64,000 bases of DNA from contig JAAFYY010000001.1 of assembly GCA_014284505.1 (NCBI GenBank), positions 7,985,845 through 8,049,844 on the forward strand, written 5' to 3'. Shown in pieces: positions 10,301 to 20,775 of this stretch. Numbering within the stretch: the first letter of the stretch is position 1; every line of letters starts with the position of its first letter. This DNA is from Streptacidiphilus sp. 4-A2. GTDB lineage: Bacteria; Actinomycetota; Actinomycetes; Streptomycetales; Streptomycetaceae. The position numbers and the translations under genes are program-made. The notes beneath the pieces were generated by a model. It ran no database searches, was not told the origin of the DNA, and worked only from the letters and a program-made list of their open reading frames with translations.

Positions 10301-10437
10301 GCAGATCGCGGCCGAGCTCTACATCTCGCCGAAGACCGCGAGTGTGCATGTGTCCAACATCCTGGCCAAGCTGGAGGTCACCGGCCGCGGCGAGGCCGCG
10401 CGCCATGGCGCACCGGCTGCACCTGGTCCCGGCCTGA
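7399..10437 (+). CDS. LAL-type (large ATP-binding LuxR) transcriptional regulator
   Basis: The protein is about 1,010 residues when four frame breaks (near 8138, 9343, 9585 and 10400) are read through. It has an N-terminal STAND/AAA ATPase with Walker A GGEAGVGKTRLLEEF at about residues 45-60 and Walker B LVLAVEDLHWSD. A long helical TPR-like middle follows. The C-terminal LuxR DNA-binding domain reads FGLTRREQDVLRLVALGRTN, then QIAAELYISPKTASVHVSNIL. LAL proteins activate transcription after binding ATP and an inducer. The most likely end is TGA after AHRLHLVPA, one frame away from the apparent reading. It is followed by a palindromic tandem repeat. The target is unknown; the hydroxyacid dehydrogenase just downstream is a candidate neighbour. 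Confidence 0.87.
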
Positions 10438-10551
10438 CCACGGCGCCGTGCCGACCACGGCGCCGTGCCGACCACGGCGCCGTGCCGACCACGGCGCCGT
10501 GCTGACCACAGTGACTGCTGGCCACGGTGACTGCCGACCACGGCGCCGCCG
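10437..10551. repeat. 17-bp tandem repeat carrying a 12-bp palindrome
   Basis: Four near-perfect 17-base units begin at 10437, 10454, 10471 and 10488, each holding the self-complementary CACGGCGCCGTG. Degenerate units follow at 10505, 10522 and 10537. The array starts at the last base of the LAL stop codon. It may act as a terminator or as a replication-slippage array. Confidence 0.85.
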
Positions 10552-10557
10552 GGGACG

Positions 10558-10563
10558 TAGCCT
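10558..10563 (+). promoter_or_regulatory. Possible -10 element (TAGCCT), leaderless start
   Basis: TAGCCT lies 6 bases before the ATG of the hydroxyacid dehydrogenase, with no ribosome site between. It sits at the edge of the palindromic repeat array. A -35 box is not evident. Confidence 0.3.
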
Positions 10564-10569
10564 CCTGCC

Positions 10570-11493
10570 ATGACCCGCTACCTGCTGCCCTACCCGCCCG
10601 CCCGGATCGGCGGTCTGCCCGAAGGGATCGACGCCGTCAGCTGGGACGGTGTCGCCCCGCCGCCCCCGCGCAGGAGGTGCTCGACGGCGTCGAGTTCTAC
10701 TGCGTGCCCTATCTGATCGGTGAACCCGGTCGGGCGATGCTGAAGCACCTGCCCGCGCTGCGGGTGGTGCAGACGCTCACCGCCGGGGTGGACGACCTGC
10801 TGCCGTACCTGCCGTCGGGGGTGACCGCCTGCAACGCCCGGGGCCTGCACGACGCCAGCACCGCGGAGCTGGCCGTGGCGCTGGTCCTGGCCTCGCTGCG
10901 GGGCATCCCGCAGGCGGTACGCGCCCAGGAGACCGGGGACTGGCAGCAGCAGTTCCACCCGCGCTGGCCGACCGCACGGTGCTGATCGTCGGCTACGGAT
11001 CCATCGGTGCGGCGCTGGAGGAACGGCTGATCCCGTTCGAGTGCGAGGTGGTGCGGGTGGCGCGCAGCGCGCGCAACGCGCCCCACGGGCCGGTACACGC
11101 CCTCGACGAGCTTCCGATGCTCCTGCCCACCGCCGACGTGGTGGTGCTGCTGGTCCCGCTCAGCGAGGCCAGCCGGGGCCTCGCGGCGCGGACTTCCTCG
11201 GCCGGATGCGGGACGGGGCGCTGCTGGTGAACGTCGCCCGGGGCGGGGTGGTGGACACCGCGGCGCTGCTGGCCGAGCTGGAGTCGGGGCGGCTGCACGC
11301 GGCACTGGACGTCACCGACCCCGAGCCGCTGCCGGCCGGACACCCGCTCTGGCACGCGCCGAACGTCCTGATCACCCCGCATGTGGGCGGCCCCAGCTCG
11401 GCCTTCCTGCCGCGCGCGCTGCGGCTGCTGCGCTCCCAGCTGCTGCTCGACCTGGCCGGGGAACCCCTGGCCAACCAGGTCGCGACCGGCTGA
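10570..11493 (+). CDS. D-isomer-specific 2-hydroxyacid dehydrogenase
   Basis: An NAD(P)-dependent dehydrogenase of about 308 residues, somewhat short for the family. The substrate domain contains VVQTLTAGVDDLLPYLP, the Rossmann glycine motif is VLIVGYGSIGAALEERL, and the catalytic region shows LVNVARGGVVDT, ALDVTDPEPLPAGHPLW and ITPHVGG with the catalytic His. Three frame breaks (near 10660, 10970 and 11185) split it; motifs on both sides remain in family order, so sequence error is likely. The substrate cannot be told from sequence. It may be a lone gene. Confidence 0.85.
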
Positions 11494-11679
11494 CCGGGGC
11501 CGCACCCGCACCAACTTCCGCCCCGCGCCACCGTTTCCGGGCACCTTCACCCGGCGGAGCGAATCCTCTGCGGTGGCCGCTCTCCGCTCCATTACTCTGA
11601 GTTGAGTGTGCATGCCGCAGAGTGACGAGAGTGGTGTAAGGTCCAGACCGGGAGAACCGGTACGGAGTTTTCCGCCCCG

Positions 11680-14600
11680 ATGCTCCGACCGCACCCGGGG
11701 CCGGAGGGGGAGTTGCCGGTGTTGAGTACCCAGACCGCCTTGCCCGGCCAGCCCTGGGCCGAGGAACCCCTGACCGGCTCCTGCCTCCAGGGGGCCTCCC
11801 CGGGCTGCGCCTTCGCCGGCGTCCACACCGGTCTCGCGGACCTCCCCGGGGGCGCGGCCGTCGGCTGCGCCCCCGGGCCGGGCGTACCGCCCCAGCGCCA
11901 GGCGGCCCGGCTGCCACGGCTGCTGATCGTGCTGGTCTGCCTGGCCTACCTGGCGGGCGCGTCGATCGGCTGGGGCTCGCGCACCCTCGCCGACTTCATG
12001 GGCGACTTCGGGCTCGCCGCCGCCGCCCTCACCTCCGCGTTCTCCTGCCTGGCCTACGCCTGCGCCGCCGGGCAGGGCCGCAACCGCTCGGCCTGGCTGT
12101 GCTTCGGCGTCTCCTCGCTGATGGTCGCCTTCGGCAACGGCGCCTGGGGCTGGTACGAGGTGGTCTGGCGGATCCCGGTCCCGGTCCCCTCGATCGCCGA
12201 CTACGCCTTCCTGATGTTCGCCCCGCCCGCGACCCTCGGCCTGCTGCTGCTCGCCAACCGGCCGCGGAACCTGGCCGGCTGGGTCTGCCTGGCGCTGGAC
12301 GGCTGGCTGATCGCCGGTTCGCTGCTGACCCTGAGCTGGAGCCTGGAGCTGGCCCGCACCGCACACGGCGACGCCGGCAGCCCGCTGCGGCTGGCCATGG
12401 CCCTGGCCTACCCGGTCCTGGACATCCTGCTGATCAGCATGGTGCTCGGGCTGCGGTTCCGCAGCCGCGAGGGCAACCGGGCCGCGGTGCACACCGCCAT
12501 AGTGGCCCTCGCCCTGACCGTGCTCTGCGACGCGCTGTTCACCAGCACGGTCTTCAAGGACTCCTACCACTCCGGCGAACTGCTCGACGCCGGCTGGTTC
12601 ACCGGCAGCATGCTGCTGGCCTGGGCGCCCTGGGCCGGGGGCCGCGGCGGCCAGCCGAGCACCCCGCGCGCCCGGCCCCGGGTCGCCTCCACCTTCAGCG
12701 CGCTCACCCCTACCTGGCCGCCGGGGTGTGCACCGCCGGGCTCCTCTACAACGCGCTCACCAGGCACGACCTGGACCGCTTCGTACTGATCGTCGGCTGC
12801 ACGGTGGTCTTCGCGCTGATCCTGCGCCAGGGCATCATGCTGCTGGACAACCTCGGCCTGGCCCAGCGGCTGGCCCGCCAGGAGCAGCACTTCCGCTCCC
12901 TGGTCCAGGGCTCCAGCGACGTCATCATGATCGCCGACCCGGGCGGGGTGCTGCGCTATGTCAGCCCCGCCGCCGCCGGGGTCTACGGCCGGCCCGCGGA
13001 GGAGATCGTCGGCACCCGGCTCCCGGAGATGGTGCACCCAGACGACCTCGGCCATGTGCTCTGGGAGGTGCAGCGCTATCTGGCGCAGAACCCCGAGGCC
13101 GAGCGCACCGCCCGCATCGAGTGCCGGGTCCGCTCCGGCGCGGGGAGTGGCTGGACGTCGAGTCCACCGTCAACCGCTACCGCGACGGGCTGATCTTCAA
13201 CTGCCGGGACGTCTCCGAACGGGTAAGGCTCCAGGCCCAGTTGGAGCACAACGCGTTCCATGACACGCTCACCGACCTGCCCAACCGGGCGCTGTTCCTG
13301 GACCGTGGCCGTCAGGCGCTGGGCGAGTCCGACCCGCCCCGCGGCGGCCCGCCCCCGAGCCCGCCGCGACCGCTGAGCCCGACGCGACCGCTGAGCCGGG
13401 CCCCGACCCGGACGGCCCCGACCCGGACGGGCGGGAGGCCACCGGGCAAGTGGCCGTGCTCTTCCTCGACCTGGACGGCTTCAAGGCCGTCAACGACAAC
13501 GCCGGACACCAGGCCGGGGACGAACTGCTGATCCAGGCCGCGCGCCGGCTCCAGGAGTCCGTGCGGTCCGTCGACACCGTCGCCCGGCTGGGCGGGGACG
13601 AGTTCGCGGTGCTGCTGGTCGGCGACCTCGACCCGGTCAGGGCCGGCGAGGTCGCCGAACGGCTGCGCCGCGCGCTCTCCGCGCCGTACTGGATCGGCGG
13701 CGAGGAGCTCACCGTGGCCGCCAGCATCGGCATCGCCTTCGCCGAGCCCGGGGTGACCCCGGCCAAGCTGCTGCGCAACGCCGACCTGGCGATGTACCAG
13801 GCCAAGAAGCACGGCAAGGACCGGGTCTCGGTCTACACGCCCGAGCTGCGCACCGCCCTGCACCGCCGCACCGAGCTGGACCAGCGGCTGCGGGCGGCGG
13901 TCCGCGAGGGCCACTTCGAGCTGCTGCACCAGCCGGTGGTGGACCTCGGCACCGGACAGGTGGCCGGCCTGGCCGCGCAGGCCCGCTGGCTCACCACGCA
14001 GGGGCCGCCGCTGACGCCCGCCGAGTCGCTGACCCCCGCTGAATCACTGCATGGCGCCGACGGCGGTGAGCGGGCCGCCCGCTTCGCCCGCTGGACGGTC
14101 GAGCAGGCGCTGCTCCAGGCGGCGGAGCGGCGCGACCGGCTGCCGCAGGCCGTCGGCAGCCTGCCGGTCGCGGTACGGCTGTCCGCGGTGCGGTTCACCG
14201 CGCCCGGCCTGCACGAGACCGTGGAGACGCTGCTGCGCCCGCACCGGGCTGCCGGGCTCGGCGCTGCTGCTGGAGATCGCCCCGGGGGAGGCCGCCGAGG
14301 GCCGGTCGCAGCAGTTCGAGGAGCTGGTGCGGCGGCTGACCGCGCTGCGGCGGCTCGGGGTGGGCCTGGCCCTGGACGGCCTGGGCGGGGTCTCCACCCC
14401 GCTCAGCGGGCTGCGCAGGCTGCCGGTGGACACGTTCAAGCTGGAACCGGGGCTGGTCGGCGGCGTCGAGCGGTCGGTCTTTCTGCGCACCCTGGCGGCT
14501 TCGGTGCTGCGGCTCGGCGGCGAGCTGGGGCTGACCACCGTCGCCGAGGGCGTGGAGCGGCCCGGCCAGGCGGCGCTGCTGCGGGAGCTGGGCTGCCGCC

Positions 14601-14845
14601 AGGGGCAGGGGCTGCTGTACTCCGGGCCGCTGGCGCGGCAGCCGCTGGACGAGCTGCTGGTCGGTCCGGGATTCGGACCGGCGCTGTTCCCCACTCCGGT
14701 GGGTGAGCCGCGGGAGGGCCGCTCAGGTGAATCCGGGCCCTGCCCGCGCAAGGCCGCTGACCAGCAGCTCCGTCCGCGTGGGGGCGCCCGGGGCGGGCGT
14801 CTCGGGCTGGGTCCGCATGATGAGACGCCGATCCCGTCGGCTTGA
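11680..14845 (+). CDS. Membrane PAS-GGDEF-EAL protein; active-looking cyclase, degenerate phosphodiesterase
   Basis: The N-terminal third has about ten hydrophobic segments (for example LIVLVCLAYLAGASIGWGS). A PAS domain follows (FRSLVQGSSDVIMIADPGG), then GGDEF with LDLDGFKAVNDNAGH and an intact RLGGDEFAV. RSVD five residues upstream fits the c-di-GMP inhibitory I-site. The C-terminal EAL domain is degenerate: the EAL glutamate position reads LAAQARW and the DDFGTG loop reads LDGLGGV, although K of TFKLEPG and TVAEGVE remain. Expected role: making c-di-GMP at the membrane, with the EAL domain possibly only binding. About 1,055 residues with breaks near 12705, 13140, 13440 and 14260. From memory S. 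coelicolor has a GGDEF protein at this place before ilvB. GTG at 11719 is an alternative start. Confidence 0.85.
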
Positions 14846-14878
14846 CACTCCCCAGGGTGCGGGAGGAAGGTCGAGCAC

Positions 14879-14920
14879 ATGAGCACCCGAATTCTCGTAC
14901 TTGGCGGGCGCGTCGGCTGA
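14879..14920 (+). CDS. Leader peptide of the ilvB attenuator
   Basis: ATG with an AGGAAGG site 8 bases upstream encodes 13 residues, MSTRILVLGGRVG, containing consecutive Ile-Leu-Val-Leu codons. The codons for all three branched-chain amino acids sit just before a hairpin and a T-run terminator upstream of ilvB, the classical arrangement for ribosome-mediated attenuation. When charged Ile, Leu or Val tRNA is scarce, stalling should favour readthrough into ilvB. Confidence 0.88.
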   Translation: MSTRILVLGGRVG

Positions 14921-14960
14921 TCCGGAGACACAGTCCCGGAATCGTGAAAGCTGACGCGCC
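14907..14960 (+). promoter_or_regulatory. Attenuator stem 1:2 overlapping the leader peptide end
   Basis: GGCGCGTCGGCT (14907-14918) can pair with AGCTGACGCGCC (14949-14960), with one G-U pair, enclosing a smaller hairpin TCCGG/CCGGA (14921-14925 with 14936-14940). Its left arm lies in the last leader codons, so a stalled ribosome would mask it and release the right arm, which abuts the terminator. The exact antiterminator pairing was not resolved by eye. Confidence 0.7.
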
Positions 14961-14961
14961 A

Positions 14962-14995
14962 CCCCTCGCATGCCCCCGGGCACGAGGGGTTTTTT
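14962..14995 (+). terminator. ilvB attenuator terminator
   Basis: CCCCTCG (14962-14968) pairs with CGAGGGG (14983-14989), with an inner TGCC/GGCA stem, and is followed by at least six T. This strong intrinsic terminator lies about 90 bases before the ilvB ATG, in the untranslated leader. Confidence 0.88.
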
Positions 14996-15083
14996 ACTGC
15001 CTGCTTTCGGGGAAGCCCCCCGGAACGACCGGGCACCGACCGCCCCAGACGCCGTGACGCATTTCCCGGATAGGAACCAGCAG

Positions 15084-16905
15084 ATGACTGAGCAGGCAGC
15101 CGCCCCGCAGCGCGGCGAGACCCACGTCTCCGAGCCCATGACCGGGGCCCAGTCGCTCATCCGCTCGCTCGAAGCGGTCGGTGTGGAGACGGTCTTCGGG
15201 ATCCCGGGCGGCACCATCCTCCCGGCGTACGACCCGCTGATGGACTCGACCAAGGTCCGGCACGTGCTGGTCCGGCACGAGCAGGGCGCGGGCCACGCGG
15301 CCACCGGGTACGCCCAGGCCACCGGCAAGGTCGGGGTGTGCATGGCGACCTCGGGCCCGGGCGCGACCAACCTGGTCACCCCGATCGCCGACGCCTACAT
15401 GGACTCGGTGCCGATCGTGGCCATCACCGGCCAGGTCGCCAGCGCGGTGATCGGTACGGATGCCTTCCAGGAGGCGGACATCTGCGGCATCACCATGCCG
15501 ATCATCAAGCACAACTACCTGGTCACCGACCCGGCGGAGATTCCGCGGTGATCGCCGAGGCGTTCCACATCGCGGCCACCGGGCGTCCCGGCCCGGTCCT
15601 GGTCGACATCTCCAAGGACGCGCTCCAGGCCCGGACGGTGTTCCAGTGGCCGGTGGAGATGCAGCTGCCCGGCTACCGGCCGGTGACCAAGCCGCACGCC
15701 AAGCAGATCCGCGAGGCGGCCCGGCTGCTGGGCTCGGCCAAGCGTCCGGTGCTTTACGTCGGCGGCGGGGTGATCAAGGCCGGTGCGACCGCCGAGCTGC
15801 GGATCCTGGCCGAGCTGACCGGGGTCCCGGTGGTCACCACGCTGATGGCGCTGGGCTCCTTCCCGGACACCCACGACCAGCACCTGGGCATGCCCGGGAT
15901 GCACGGCTCGGTCGCGGCGGTCACCGCGCTGCAGAAGGCGGACCTGCTGTTCGCGGTCGGCACCCGCTTCGACGACCGGGTGACCGGCCGGCTGGACACC
16001 TTCGCCCCCAACGCCAAGGTGGTCCACGCGGACATCGACCCGGCCGAGATCGGCAAGAACCGGATCGCGGACGTGCCGATCGTCGGCGACGCCCGGGAGA
16101 TCCTGGCGGACCTGATCCAGGCCGTGCAGAGCGAGATCGCCGAGCAGGGCGCGCCGCACTACGCCGAGTGGTGGGAGCAGCTGAACAGCTGGCGCAAGAC
16201 CTACCCGCTGGGCTACGACCCGGCCCCGGAGGGGGAGCTCAGCCCGCAGCAGGTGATCGAGCGGATCGGCCAGCTGGTCGGCACGGACGCGATCTATTGT
16301 GGCCGGCGTGGGCCAGCACCAGATGTGGGCCTCGCAGTTCCTGACCTTCGACAAGCCTTCGTCCTGGCTGAACTCGGGTGGCGGGGACCATGGGCTACGC
16401 GGTCCCGGCGGCGATGGGCGCCAAGGCGGGGATGCCCGGCACCGAGGTGTGGGCGATCGACGGCGACGGCTGCTTCCAGATGACCAACCAGGAACTGGTC
16501 ACCTGCGCGCTGAACAACATCCCGATCAAGGTCGCGGTGATCAACAACGGCTCGCTGGGCATGGTCCGGCAGTGGCAGACGCTGTTCTACGACAAGCGCT
16601 ACTCCAACACCGTGCTGCACGACGGCCCGGCCAACGACGGCCGCGGGCCCTCGGCCGGCACCCGGATCCCGGACTTCGTGAAGCTGGCGGAGGCGATGGG
16701 CTGCTACGGGCTGCGCTGCGAGCGCCCGGAGGACCTGGACGCGGTGATCAAGCAGGCGATGGCGATCAAGGACGGCCCGGTGGTGATCGACTTCATCGTG
16801 CACCAGGACGCCATGGTCTGGCCCATGGTCGCGGCCGGTACCAGCAACGACGAGATCCTCGCGGCGCGCGACGTCCGCCCGGACTTCGGCGACGACAATG
16901 ACTGA
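15084..16905 (+). CDS. ilvB: IlvB, acetolactate synthase large subunit
   Basis: This ThDP-dependent enzyme forms acetolactate or acetohydroxybutyrate, the first common step of valine, leucine and isoleucine synthesis. The protein, about 608 residues, shows VFGIPGGTILPAYDPL with the activating-Glu region VRHEQGAGHAATGYA, then GTDAFQEADI, and a ThDP/Mg motif AIDGDGCFQMTNQELVT. Frame breaks lie near 15540, 16305 and 16383, the last two around VGQHQMWASQF and TMGYAVPAAMGAK. It is preceded by a leader-peptide attenuator and followed by ilvN and ilvC. The breaks are probable sequence errors in an essential biosynthetic gene. Confidence 0.95.
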
Positions 16906-16978
16906 GACGACCACAGCCGTCACCGACGCGGCGCCCAGCACCGACAGAATCTCCGGCACCAAGGGAAACAAGGGATAG
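16898..16978 (+). CDS. 26-codon open frame between ilvB and ilvN
   Basis: ATG overlaps the ilvB end (ATGACTGA) and the frame closes with TAG 5 bases before the ilvN ATG. The product is Thr/Ser-rich (MTETTTAVTDAAPSTDRISG and a short Lys/Gly tail). It might couple translation of the two acetolactate synthase subunits rather than make a functional peptide. Only position supports it. Confidence 0.35.
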   Translation: MTETTTAVTDAAPSTDRISGTKGNKG

Positions 16979-16983
16979 GAACC

Positions 16984-17507
16984 ATGTCCAAGCACACCCT
17001 CTCGGTCCTGGTCGAGAACAAGCCCGGCGTGCTCGCCCGTATCGCCGCGCTGTTCTCCCGCCGGGGATTCAACATCGACTCGCTCGCGGTCGGACCGACC
17101 GAGCACGCCGACATCTCCCGGATGACCATCGTCGTCAATGTGGAGGATCTGCCGCTGGAGCAGGTCACCAAGCAGCTCAACAAGCTGGTCAATGTCATAA
17201 AGATCGTCGAGCTGGACCCGGTGGCGGCAGTGCGCCGCGAACTGGTCCTGGTCAAGGTGCGCGCGGACAGCGAGACCCGCTCCCAGATCACCGAGATCGT
17301 CCAGCTGTTCCGGGCCAAGACCGTGGACGTCTCGCCGGACGCGGTGACCATCGAGGCGACCGGCGGCTCGGACAAGCTCGAAGCCATGCTGAAGATGCTG
17401 GAACCGTCGGCATCAAGGAGCTGGTGCAGTCGGGCCTGGTGGCGGTGGGCCGTGGCGCCCGCTCGATCACCGACCGGTCGCTGCGGGCCCTGGACCGAAG
17501 CGCCTGA
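16984..17507 (+). CDS. ilvN: IlvN, acetolactate synthase regulatory subunit
   Basis: The small ACT-domain subunit confers valine feedback control on IlvB and stimulates it. The N-terminus MSKHTLSVLVENKPGVLARI leads into the ACT fold (FNIDSLAVGPTE, then ISRMTIVV), and the C-terminal half has RELVLVKVRAD. About 174 residues, the family length. One base is lost near 17405, after LKMLEP; the corrected end reads IKELVQSGLVAVGRGARS and then RALDRSA. It follows ilvB with a mini-ORF in the gap and precedes ilvC in the same orientation. Confidence 0.95.
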
Positions 17508-17574
17508 GGCCTTTCGGGCAGAGCCCCGCCCACCACCGGCGCCCCGCGGTCCGGCGCCGCTGCCGCGCCGGACC

Positions 17575-17590
17575 TGAGACAGTCGTCTCA
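17575..17590. promoter_or_regulatory. TGAGAC/GTCTCA dyad upstream of ilvC
   Basis: A perfect 6-bp dyad (TGAGAC AGTC GTCTCA) lies in the ilvN-ilvC gap. The same GTCTC/GAGAC half-sites occur in the ndgR-leuC intergenic dyad, so an NdgR-type operator is possible. It is short enough to arise by chance. Confidence 0.35.
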
Positions 17591-17673
17591 CCATACGAGA
17601 ACAAAACCCGTGCCGCCGACACCGGCGTACGGTGTCCCTTAACTGCTAGACACCCCGCAAGGAGACGCCAGCG

Positions 17674-18673
<1,000 letters not shown>

Positions 18674-18690
18674 GCCCCGGCACGACCTGA

Positions 18691-18718
18691 CGGGGGCGTC
18701 CGCTCGCGGACGCCCCCG
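18691..18718 (+). terminator. Terminator after ilvC
   Basis: Perfect 11-bp stem (GGGGGCGTCCG / CGGACGCCCCC) with a 4-base CTCG loop, 18 bases after the ilvC stop. It ends the ilvBNC unit. Confidence 0.85.
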
Positions 18719-18976
18719 CTGCTTTACCCGTACTCAATAGTTCGTTTGTACGGTTTGGAGGGTCCCCTGCGGGTGATTCCTCCGCATGGGCAGGAGCCCG
18801 GGCACCAACCCTCGCTAGACTCCGATTGCGCGTCAGGCTCACAGCGTCGTGCGTCTCCAACGCGGCATGCCACCGTCCCCACCATGCCGTCAATGTCCGC
18901 GGCCGGCCGTGGACGCACCAGGGTGCCCACCCGCACCCCCACGGCAGGGGAGACCCGGACAGTAAGGACAACTGTC
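18719..18976 (+). promoter_or_regulatory. serA upstream region
   Basis: About 260 bases without a convincing gene. A TAGACT at 18816-18821 could be a -10 element; no good -35 lies in front. The serA frame stays open through most of it, so an N-terminal extension from ATG 18893 cannot be excluded, but homologues begin near the GTG used here. Confidence 0.35.
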
Positions 18977-20584
18977 GTGAGCGCTGCTACCCCTCAGAAG
19001 AAGCCTGTCGTTCTCATCGCTGAAGAGCTGTCGCCTGCGACCGTTGACGCTCTGGGCCCCGACTTCGAGATCCGCCACTGCGACGGCGCCAACCGCGCCG
19101 AGCTGCTCCCCGCCATCGCCGACGTCGACGCGATCCTCATCCGCTCCGCCACCAAGGTGGACGCCGAGGCCATCGCCGCCGCCCGGCGGCTGAAGGTCGT
19201 CGCCCGCGCCGGGGTCGGCCTGGACAACGTGGACGTACCCGCCGCCACCAAGGCCGGGGTGATGGTCGTCAACGCGCCGACCTCCAACATCGTCACCGCC
19301 GCCGAACTCGCCTGCGGCCTGCTGATCTCCACCGCCCGGCACATCCCGGCGGCCAACCTCGCGCTCAAGAACGGCGAGTGGAAGCGCAGCAAGTACACCG
19401 GCGTGGAGCTCTCCGAGAAGACCCTGGGCGTGGTCGGCCTCGGCCGCATTGGCGTCCTGGTCGCGCAGCGGATGTCCGCCTTCGGCATGAAGATCGTCGC
19501 CTACGACCCCTACATCCAGGCCGCCCGCGCCGCGCAGATGGGCGTCAAGCTGCTCCCGCTGGACGAGCTGCTCCAGGTCTCCGACTTCATCACGGTGCAC
19601 CTGCCGAAGACCCCGGAGACCATCGGCCTGATCGGCGACGAGGCGCTGCACAAGGTCAAGCCGACCGTCCGCATCGTCAACGCCGCCCGCGGCGGCATCG
19701 TCGACGAGGAGGCGCTGGCCGCCGCGCTCAAGGAGGGCCGGGTGGCGGGCGCGGGCCTCGACGTCTACGTCAAGGAGCCCTGCACCGACTCCCCGCTGTT
19801 CGCCTTCGACAATGTGGTGTCCACCCCGCACCTGGGCGCCTCCACCGACGAGGCCCAGGAGAAGGCCGGGATCTCGGTCGCCAAGTCGGTCCGGCTCGCG
19901 CTCGCCGGCGAGCTGGTTCCGGACGCAGTGAACGTCCAGGGCGGCGTCATCGCCGAGGACGTCCGTCCCGGCCTGCCGCTGGCCGAGCGGCTCGGCCGCA
20001 TCTTCACCGCGCTGGCCGGGGAGGTCGCCGTCCGCCTGGACGTCGAGGTCCGCGGCGAGGTCACCCAGCACGACGTCAAGGTGCTGGAGCTGTCCGCGCT
20101 CAAGGGCGTGTTCGAGGACGTCGTGGCCGAGACCGTGTCCTACGTCAACGCCCCGCTGTTCGCCCAGGAGCGCGGCCTTGAGGTGCGGCTCACCACCACC
20201 AGCGAGAGCCCGGAGTACCGCAACGTCATCGTGGTCCGCGGCACCCTGAACGACGGCCGCGAGGTCTCCGTCTCCGGCACGCTGACCGGCCCCAAGCGGA
20301 TCCAGAAGATCGTGGGTGTGGACACCTTCGACGTGGACCTCGCGCTCACCGAGCACATGGCGTTCTTCCGCTACGATGACCGTCCCGGCGTGGTCGGCAC
20401 CCTCGGCCGGCTGCTGGGCGAGGCCGGGATCAACATCGCCGGGATGCAGGTCTCCCGTGACGACGAGGCGGGCGACGCGCTGGTCTCGCTCACCGTCGAC
20501 AGCGAGATCCCGCAGCCGCTGCTGGGCGAGATCTCCAACGAGATCGGCGCGAAGTTCGCCCGTTCGGTGAACCTCACCACCTGA
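18977..20584 (+). CDS. serA: SerA, D-3-phosphoglycerate dehydrogenase
   Basis: This intact 535-residue enzyme oxidises 3-phosphoglycerate, the first step of serine synthesis. Domains in order: substrate domain with ARAGVGLDNVDVPAATKAG; NAD domain with VVGLGRIGVLVAQRM; catalytic VNAARGGIVDEEAL and TPHLGASTDEAQ; an intervening ASB-type domain; and a C-terminal ACT domain (FRYDDRPGVVGTLGRLLGEA, then NIAGMQVSR). That is the long actinobacterial type, which is subject to serine feedback. GTG was chosen because the protein then starts MSAATPQKKPVVLIAEELSP as in close homologues. It stands as a single cistron after the ilvC terminator. Confidence 0.95.
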   Translation: MSAATPQKKPVVLIAEELSPATVDALGPDFEIRHCDGANRAELLPAIADVDAILIRSATKVDAEAIAAARRLKVVARAGVGLDNVDVPAATKAGVMVVNAPTSNIVTAAELACGLLISTARHIPAANLALKNGEWKRSKYTGVELSEKTLGVVGLGRIGVLVAQRMSAFGMKIVAYDPYIQAARAAQMGVKLLPLDELLQVSDFITVHLPKTPETIGLIGDEALHKVKPTVRIVNAARGGIVDEEALAAALKEGRVAGAGLDVYVKEPCTDSPLFAFDNVVSTPHLGASTDEAQEKAGISVAKSVRLALAGELVPDAVNVQGGVIAEDVRPGLPLAERLGRIFTALAGEVAVRLDVEVRGEVTQHDVKVLELSALKGVFEDVVAETVSYVNAPLFAQERGLEVRLTTTSESPEYRNVIVVRGTLNDGREVSVSGTLTGPKRIQKIVGVDTFDVDLALTEHMAFFRYDDRPGVVGTLGRLLGEAGINIAGMQVSRDDEAGDALVSLTVDSEIPQPLLGEISNEIGAKFARSVNLTT

Positions 20585-20731
20585 TCCACCCCGGTCCTCA
20601 GCGGACGGCGCGCCATGGAACGATCGTGGCGCGCCGTTCCGTCTTCCGGCCCGGTCACCACCGGGTAGCACCTTCGTGTGAGATTGCCCTGCTCACGCCA
20701 ACCCAGCACCCCGACTGTCGGAGGCCGTCCG

Positions 20732-20737
20732 TATGAT
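20732..20737 (+). promoter_or_regulatory. Possible -10 element (TATGAT) before the WXG cassette
   Basis: TATGAT lies 39 bases before the GTG of the first WXG-type gene. A purine-rich ribosome site (AAGGGGGG) is correctly placed between. No consensus -35 is seen. Confidence 0.4.
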
Positions 20738-20775
20738 GACTCCGAGGAACCCGGTGACAAAGGGGGGAACCGGAC

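Noticed and set aside
10437..10551. A CRISPR-like array after the LAL gene
   Set aside because: The 17-base units are head-to-tail with no unique spacers and no cas genes nearby, so it is a simple tandem repeat.
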